This document shows, piece by piece, positions 55,601 through 64,000 of a DNA stretch of 64,000 nucleotides. The DNA comes from Punica granatum (lineage: Eukaryota > Streptophyta > Magnoliopsida > Myrtales > Lythraceae): NCBI RefSeq assembly GCF_007655135.1, contig NC_045131.1:10524001-10588000 (forward strand), written 5' to 3'. The translations under genes and the position numbers were made by a program. The notes under the pieces are model-generated. The model did no database searches. It worked only from the letters and a program-made list of their open reading frames with translations, and was not told the DNA's origin. Within the stretch, counting starts at the first letter, position 1. Every line of letters starts with the position of its first letter.

Positions 55601-57649
55601 TATCATATGTATGTATCAGTAAAGTTTCTTCTTCACTTGCACATGCTATAGAATGCTCCAGTGACTGCTCATGGCGGCCCCACCGATGGTCTTCTTCCTG
55701 CACCTATGGCACCACCCTCCTCTTTGCCTCAACAGGTACATAAAACATTACGCTTCTTTCTTTCCTGTCTTTGTCCCCTCGTGATCCTCACAGGAATCGC
55801 ACTCATCATCCCTGTAGCAAAACTTACAGTTGCCTTATTTGGATGCAGAGCTTCAACCCGTCCTTTCAGCAATTTCCAGCTATCAGTCAGCAAATCTCAC
55901 CTTCACAGAAGCCTCTGCAGTCTCCTTCCCAGTCATTGCCTCCAACATTACAACGGCAGCCCCAACTCACTGCCTCTTATTCACAGGCGCAAACTTCCTA
56001 TGCTCAGGTGGGACCCTCAGGTCCTCTTCAGAACCCCAGTATCCCAACACCCTTCACCCAGGCATTGCCAACCCAGCCATTACTGGGCCCAGGTGTGCAG
56101 TCTGCTGCATCCTCTGCGACAGCACTTCAAGCCCCTCCGAGCATCAATCTACATGTCCAACCTAGGCCTTCTCCGCCCAATCAGCCCCATCAGTTTTTTC
56201 CTCCTGGACAACCACAGCAGTTTCCTCAGCCACCTCTTCAGTCTCCTTCACCTTTGGCCCAAATGCTGACTCAACAGACACAGGCTCTACGAGCGAGTTT
56301 TCAGTCGTCGCAGCAGGCCTTCTCTCAGCTTCAGCAGCAATTGCAGATGATGCAGCCTTCTAATCAAAATGTTGCACCTCAGCAGCAGAGCTCCCAGCCC
56401 GTGAATCAGCAGGTATATTCCTTGTTGCCATCCCAAATTTATCTCATGAACTTGCAGTGTGTAAGAATTGCTTTTTTCTAGTCTCAATGGCCGAAGAACA
56501 TTCCGCAGACTGCACCAAGCAATTCTATAGCAGTACCAGCTGGAGAAGTGCCTTCTTCATCTCCTGCTGCTGCTGCTGCTGCTGCTCCTCCTGTTGTACC
56601 TGGAACCACAGTTACAGTTGGTCCAGTAAAATGTACTTGGACAGAGCATACTTCTCCCGACGGATTCAAGTATTACTACAACAGTGTAACTGGAGAGAGC
56701 AGGGTGAGTAAATCTTCTGTTTCTCAAATACGCTAATATGCCGACAGTGTTTTTCACTTTAAATGGATTATTTATTTTGAGAAATCTTGCAGTGGATTGA
56801 ACCTGAGGAGTTGAAAATATACAAGCAACAGCAGCAACTTCAGCAACAGAAACCACCGGTTCAGCAGGCTCAACTTCTTAGTCAGCCTTATCCGCAGGTT
56901 TTATCAACACAAAATCAACAGCTACAACCGCAAGCTCTGTCTCAGATGCAGTTCTCTCAGCAGCCACAGCAAGCTCAGCCTCAGGCGCTGTTCTCTCAGC
57001 AGCCACTGCAACAGCATCCGCTAAATTCACCGGTTAGTATTTCCGCATCGCCTCCTGTGTTTGAGTTGCTCAAGAGATGCAGTCATTGATGGCTAATTTC
57101 CTCTGCTGATAAACAGTATCAAGCTTCTGGACCTCCGCCAAGTCGCCAAAATGTTCAGGTAAATATTCCGTGTTGAGATAGCCATACATTTGGACTTTAG
57201 GGGTGATCATGCCCATATCAAAAAATAAAAATCTGCTTTACTTTTGTTGGTCAAAAACTGAATGGGTCCTTATCTTCCTTCTGTCTCTCAAAATTATTTG
57301 ATACGAACCGAATACATATTTCTGTCCAGGAACCCAGCTATCCCCAATATCAAGTAGGAGCTTACCCAAACAACGATCCCACAAGGTTTCAGCAGGTATC
57401 TAGAATTTCAATTTCAGCGGGCCTGCATTTTCACGAATGACCGTTGACACTTGTTTTCTGTTTTTACTCGGCCTGAAGAGTCTTCAGGCTGCACAAGATT
57501 GGATGTGGAAGAACAAACAACCAACAGGTCACCTTGCAAAGTCTTAACGTTCTGGTAGTTTTATTCCGGCATGACCGACTTATAGTTATTAATTCCTCAT
57601 CTTATTGTTTACCTTTCTCTAATTTGCAGCCCCTGAGGAGTTGAATTGA
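49673..57649 (+). CDS. FCA: Flowering time control protein FCA (19 exons, CUG start)
   Basis: FCA is a nuclear RNA-binding protein of the autonomous pathway that promotes proximal polyadenylation of FLC antisense RNA and of its own transcript, lowering FLC. Exons: 49673-50042, 50564-50634, 51041-51119, 53621-53703, 53777-53828, 53963-54030, 54224-54290, 54480-54559, 54644-54708, 54941-55000, 55117-55276, 55652-55735, 55849-56412, 56482-56703, 56793-57032, 57117-57158, 57330-57395, 57479-57527, 57630-57649. All junctions are GT-AG and in phase; product 813 residues. Domains: Gly/Arg-rich N-terminus, RRM1 (KLFVGSVP, about 131-208), RRM2 (KLFVGSLNKQ, about 223-300), Gln/Pro-rich region, WW domain (TWTEHTSPDGFKYYYN, about 652-680), Gln-rich tail. 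No in-frame AUG occurs before 54263, inside RRM2; CTG at 49673 (AAGCTGG) is the probable start. Confidence 0.93.
51120..53620 (+). other. FCA intron 3 (2501 bp)
   Basis: By far the longest intron of the gene; the others are about 68-520 bp. In Arabidopsis the very long intron 3 of FCA holds the proximal polyadenylation site through which FCA represses itself (short beta transcript). The same position and size class here suggest the same control. I see no obvious canonical AATAAA cluster by eye, and the small ORFs inside are not genes. Confidence 0.8.
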
Positions 57650-58081
57650 GGCCTGAATTGTTCTTCCCAGTCGTGTAGGACTAGGAACAGGATGTTTGAA
57701 CTCACCAAGTGGTTTGATGAGCAGATTTAATTTGCTATTTCCAGATTGCCAAGTCGGGGGATCAGCTGATCAAGGGCCGGAGGAAAACAGCAAATTACTT
57801 AACATTGTTAGAGCAGTCATATGCCCGCTTCGTGGGCACTTGTAGCAGTAGCACTGTAGCATAAGGGTCTGTTCATAAAGGCCAGTCATAGGCAGAATAT
57901 AATCCGCCACTACTAAAGCCTGTGTACATTAATTTCTTACATAATAAGTCTTCATGAGCTATTGATCACCATAGAGCTTTTACATATTCGATCTGCTAGA
58001 TTTCCAAGTCAGTCATAATCTCTCATTTCTTAAACTCGGGTTGGTAACTGTTTTCTTACTGATACTGAGTTAACTGAACTC
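57650..58081. other. Convergent 3' ends of FCA and peroxidase
   Basis: 432 bp between the FCA stop and the peroxidase stop on the opposite strand. It should hold both 3' UTRs; overlap of the two transcripts is possible. No other gene. Confidence 0.6.
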
Positions 58082-59447
<1,366 letters not shown>

Positions 59448-59550
59448 GATTCGTATAGCCTTAGGTTTCAACTATACTTTGGCTCTAGTTGGTGGTCTAT
59501 AGCATGTAGTCCTCTCGTGGGAGGTGTTGTTTGCTAGAGGAGAGTCTCGT

Positions 59551-59559
59551 ATTTATAGA
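59551..59559 (-). promoter_or_regulatory. Probable TATA box of the peroxidase gene
   Basis: The minus strand reads TCTATAAATA about 105 bases upstream of the ATG at 59447, a normal plant TATA-to-start distance. Confidence 0.55.
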
Positions 59560-59599
59560 CCAACTCGTACATTACAGCATAGGAAATAGGAAAATCTCC

Positions 59600-61425
59600 A
59601 CTCACACATTCCGATAAATGATCCCTGTCTGTGACCCGAGCGCGAGCACTACTAGTAAAGTACAATGATACAGGTGATATACATAGTAATAACATGATTC
59701 TAGACAAATAATGAATTGAAAATTCACGTGTTTCCAGGACCACATAATATTATAATGATCCCAATGCAGCCTATCCAGCGAGTAAAAACACAGGAATAGT
59801 TTGTTTGCGAAGTAAAAGGTTCCTGGAACGGGAAACCCTGTCGTCGGGACCGTGACGAAACCTTTGACCCGGTGACCGCAAGTTGCTTACATTACAGAGA
59901 AGTTGCATGGCTTCAATTGCAGGAGCAGGAGATGGGAAAGCAGTTAGAATGCTGATGGAAGAAACAGGTGCTTTCGAATGGTAGAAATGGTCAATTCAGT
60001 TGCAGGAGTTACCTAATAGTTCCTTCCTTCATGCGCCACTCCATGAACACCAACTGCACCTATACGAATAATGATGTAATTCAATTTGAGACTCCCTTGG
60101 CAATGTCTCTGGCTTTGATATCTCCTCATTCAGTCAGATTAAATATGGGCCTGAGCCCAAAATCAGCAAATTAAGTTCATTGGGCCTAAGCCCATATTTA
60201 AAATCTTTGAGGAGTGGCCCAGAGCCCAAAACCATTAACACTATTCTAATTCGGCCTGTCGCATTTTGAGCTGATCCCCACTCTTATCTTCTGTTTGGAT
60301 GGAGGAATCTGGAGGGAGAGGATTATGCTTATGCAGAAGAGTGTTATTTCTTTTTTTTTTTCTTTTTTTTTGGGGGTAAATAAAGAGTGTTATTTTTCAA
60401 ATCCTTTCATTCAAACCGGGAATTTTTTTTAACATCAAATTTAAAAGGGGATTTAAAAGAGATTTTTATACTTCTCATCCGGATACTCTTCTCTAGATCC
60501 AACCATTCAATAGAGGCTTTGAGCATGTTGGCCCACTATTGAACTTATATCGGGGACCTTTTTCTCTTTTGGCTTTATTTCTTTGCTATATGAAGACAAA
60601 TTAAAATGATATATCAGGAGGTCGTAGTGCCAAGGACGGACCGAGTGGGGGCTAGGGCTGGTAGTTGTCTATTCTAAAATATTCACACTATGAGGAAATT
60701 TACATATAATTTTTTAAAATTAAAAAAAATTCTTTATATTCATCCCATAACTCGAAAAAAACTATTTTATTATTCATCTCCTTAAGTATATTGCCTTCCG
60801 AGTCCAAATCCTGGGTCCTTCCTTTGTAGCACATTGATAGTTGTCCTTACATGACAATCAAGAAGTTTCAAATTTTATTATCATAATAGGACTATCTGTG
60901 TCTTTCTATTAAAAATGAGGATTTTTTTTGTTATATTATGTACATAAACTCTTTCATTCAAAAAAAAAGCATAAGTGCCAAATTACACGTCAGAGCTCTC
61001 ATGGAAGACAGAGAGAGTTCGATTGGAGATGCTAATCGGCCCAATTACATATCATATAATATAAAATTTAATATTCTTTTATTTTTCTAGAAACCGCACT
61101 TTAGAGAAAAGGGGTTATCAAACGGAATATTGCGCAACTCCTCACAAGGAGTTGAAGTATTCTGTCTCTCCTCAAAGAAGTAGAATTACTATATATTTAT
61201 TTATGTAAAAGAATTAAAAATGTTGTCATATAGAAGCAGCTATAGTCAAAATAATATTTCATTGAACATATATATATATGTGTGTGTATGAATTCTATGG
61301 AACTGTAGGAGATGATAATGATTAATGCAATATACTTACTTTCTCCCGTCCTATATATACACACATAATTTAGTTCTTATCGTTTCTTCTGACACAATGT
61401 GCAAGTAGCTAGCTAGGCCATAGGT

Positions 61426-61456
<31 letters not shown>

Positions 61457-61982
61457 ATAGCTATAAGTTTGATATTAATTGATGCGGTCCATTCATATGG
61501 TTAATATTTGTTAGTCTTAGGTTAGATGCCCATTTCCAAACTTAGGGTGGTCAACACTCTTTAAACGTAGTACCTCGTTCGGGAATACATGTATATTATA
61601 TCTATCTCTTATATTTCTTGCTCTTCCATAACTAAGATATAACTGTGTTCGGTCTATAAATATAATTCTAATTAAAGACAAGCATTCACTCAATTATCTA
61701 CCAAACAGAAAAGGATATATGTGTCACCTTGTGCACCTACTATTTTATTATTATTATTTTTATGAAGCTCATGCACCTACTATATTAAGAGCTATTCATA
61801 ACCAAAAAGTAATTTAATCAGGATAAGGAATACAGAAAAAGCGCTTAAGCTCATACATACATACATACATACAAATATATATATACACGTACACACACGA
61901 ACACACACATAGAGAAAGTAACGTAATTGTCAAAAGATTTTATGAAGGCTATATAAAAAGGGCAAAAACAAAAAAACAAAAA

Positions 61983-62014
<32 letters not shown>

Positions 62015-62136
62015 ATTATGGGCAACGCGGGGAATCTCACATCGATGATATTCTTTCAAAACCAAAAGGGCTTTTGCACAGGTTACAATGCTCCATGTAA
62101 GTCAATCCCTGCCATGGAAAATAATAACAATATGAA

Positions 62137-62168
<32 letters not shown>

Positions 62169-64000
62169 TTCCCAATCTCTTTTACCAGAGAAAAATTGCA
62201 TGGCACATGACATGAGGGGGTTGGAGGAAGAAACTTCAGAAGTGTCTCAGAGTACACGTTTTTGACTTTGATGAGAAGCGTTTACATGACAAAGGGATCA
62301 AACTAGGGTTTTTGTTTCTCCATAACATATCCATGCATGGCTTCTCTTTGTGTGTCTGTATATTTAGTAAATATTATTTACTCTTTTTCTGAGAAAGGCT
62401 ACTGAGGCTACACACTTTTTTTTTGGTGGATTAAGGCTACAGATATTAACTGGAAGGATATATCGATGTATTCTATATATGAATTGAAAATTAATAAAAT
62501 ATTTCTTTATACATAATTACTGATTTCAGAGCATTCAATTCACACAAGAATATCTACAAATAATTAATAGGATTAATCATACTATTTTTTATCTAGACAT
62601 GTATGTGTGCGTGACATACATATATATACATAATCTTGAGCTATTCATTTTTACACCATTTAATCTATATATGTATACCATGATTTATCGGCTAAGAGGT
62701 CCGCATATATTATGCTAAATAAGGAGGTTCTTTTTTTTCTGTTTTTATGGGGACGTAATAAATAAAGTTATTTTTTAATTCCAAGTATATGAGTATCGCA
62801 TTCTATAGACCCATAAGGCATATGTACGTGCATCGATACACAACCAAAGACAACAAAAGGTTAAATATGGACAAGATCTCAATCAATAACTCCAACTGAT
62901 GATAGGAGAGTGGGAAAAGGTGTAATCATATTCCCCCATGAAATTGCTCCAGAAATGACCATATCATAAATATATCTCAGCCCCATTCCCTCACCTTCCC
63001 CCCTGTCTCTACGCACCCTAAGCTATTATATAGAAATACACACATTGCTCCCATCATGCAATCAATGAGGATACAAAAGCTCCATGACTTCATCATAACT
63101 TAAAAGAAAAGGAAAAGAGTACCCATTTAATAGAGAGATTCGTCTTGATCAAGTTATCATTACGTATATGTATATGTATGTATTTGTTTCTCCTAGCTAG
63201 CTAGCTTGTAAATCTTGTTTACATGATATGTATTCATGCATGATCTAGTCTAGGCATTAAATTGTATGCCTTATGTATTAGCTCCTCTGCTCATCTCGAG
63301 GCTCTATATCGGCAGTTAAAGACCTAATTAATAATTAACCGCTTACATCAAACATACTTACTTTTGTAGTAAGAAAATTTTAAAACCGATGGAGGATCCG
63401 TAAGTACTTTCACTGAAAAACAAAGAAAAAAATGAAATGGAAAGCGACAATTAGATGAGGTCCATTCACGTCGTCGTAGAATTAATGGAGCTAGCGACAT
63501 GCGGTTTTTTTTTTTGAAAGGAAACCCTAATCCTGGCCTCTACTGATGGATAACACAGTGAAACTAAAGGATATTATGACTCTTATAAAAATGGGGATCG
63601 AGATATGTTAAATCTTAGCTCTTCATATAATATCTGAATCGTTGGTCGCTAAGTATCTTCCAGTTTACAAAAGAATAAAGTACATAAGGAAGGAGCAAGC
63701 TAGCAGCTAGTCACAAGAACGTCAACATCGTCGAGCCAAAAAGCTATAGCTAGTCATTTTTCCCCGAGGTTATATATATGATCCGGAAGGTTGTAACACC
63801 AGGGCTCTCCAAAAGGCGACCCCGGTCGCAAGTTGTTAGTCAAAGAGTTGCATACCTCCGATCATCGAAAGTTTGGCACGCACCAACGTTCTATGCCACC
63901 ATAGATTTTTCGACATTTCTCTGAGATTTGATAATAATCATCTGTCAAGTATTTCTGCTTCGGCCAACCCTGAAAAATCATGTTCTACTCCTTGGGCTCC
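59600..64000. other. Intergenic AT-rich DNA
   Basis: No gene supported. Notable: an inverted repeat (TAAATATGGGCCTGAGCCCA at about 60133-60152; TGGGCCTAAGCCCATATTTA at about 60181-60200); (GAAA)n at 61983-62013; several (AT)n tracts (61427-61460, 62138-62163). 63780-64000 is less AT-rich; its minus strand has a 38-codon ORF (GWPKQKYLTDDYYQI) that I do not recognise and which may be part of a gene beyond the window. Confidence 0.5.

Noticed and set aside
59448..59471. Peroxidase start eight codons upstream
   Set aside because: That codon is TTG. The ATG at 59447 begins a normal signal peptide.
63780..64000. A coding exon at the right edge
   Set aside because: Only a 38-codon minus-strand frame without recognisable motif; needs sequence beyond the window.

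Overview
The window is nuclear DNA of a flowering plant, probably a eudicot. The evidence is GT-AG introns, a 19-exon FCA flowering-time gene, a four-exon class III peroxidase, coiled-coil NBS-LRR (CNL) resistance-gene relatives, Ty1-copia, hAT, MULE and SINE elements, and a small plastid-DNA insertion. An order such as Myrtales is only a guess. The DNA is AT-rich, and most of it is intergenic repeat.

Layout. 1-24000 is a decayed CNL cluster of three related copies, all on the + strand: a fragment at 98-1153, a long copy at 7854-17373, and a truncated copy at 21811-22819. The first abuts a hAT-type end exactly in its P-loop. The second is split by a nearly intact Ty1-copia element (9898-15299, minus strand, 5-bp target duplication) and carries further frameshifts and stops. 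The third lost everything between the start of the NB domain and the last LRR, leaving a 300-codon CC-partial-NB ORF. 24000-38900 is repeat-rich: a purine-rich low-complexity block, SINEs with clear target duplications, a fold-back element, plastid-derived pieces (rpoC1, trnI-CAU, ycf2), two head-to-head copia LTR remnants and a broken allantoinase pseudogene on the minus strand.

38900-46900 is a tandem family related to Werner-syndrome-like (DEDD) 3'-5' exonucleases: one intact intronless gene (39997-40728) and at least five broken or partial copies, with duplicated flanks and MITEs in between. The intact copy lacks the Asp and Glu of the first exonuclease motif. A 1.5-kb MULE with long inverted ends and a 10-bp target duplication (47341-48872) separates this array from FCA.

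49374-59560 is the gene-rich end. FCA (+) has two RRMs, a Gln/Pro-rich region and a WW domain. It has no in-frame AUG until inside RRM2, so a CUG at 49673 in strong context is the likely start, as known for Arabidopsis FCA. Intron 3 is the giant intron, as in Arabidopsis, where it hosts regulated polyadenylation. A convergent peroxidase (PRX40-like) follows on the minus strand. 59600-64000 is AT-rich and holds no gene I can support.
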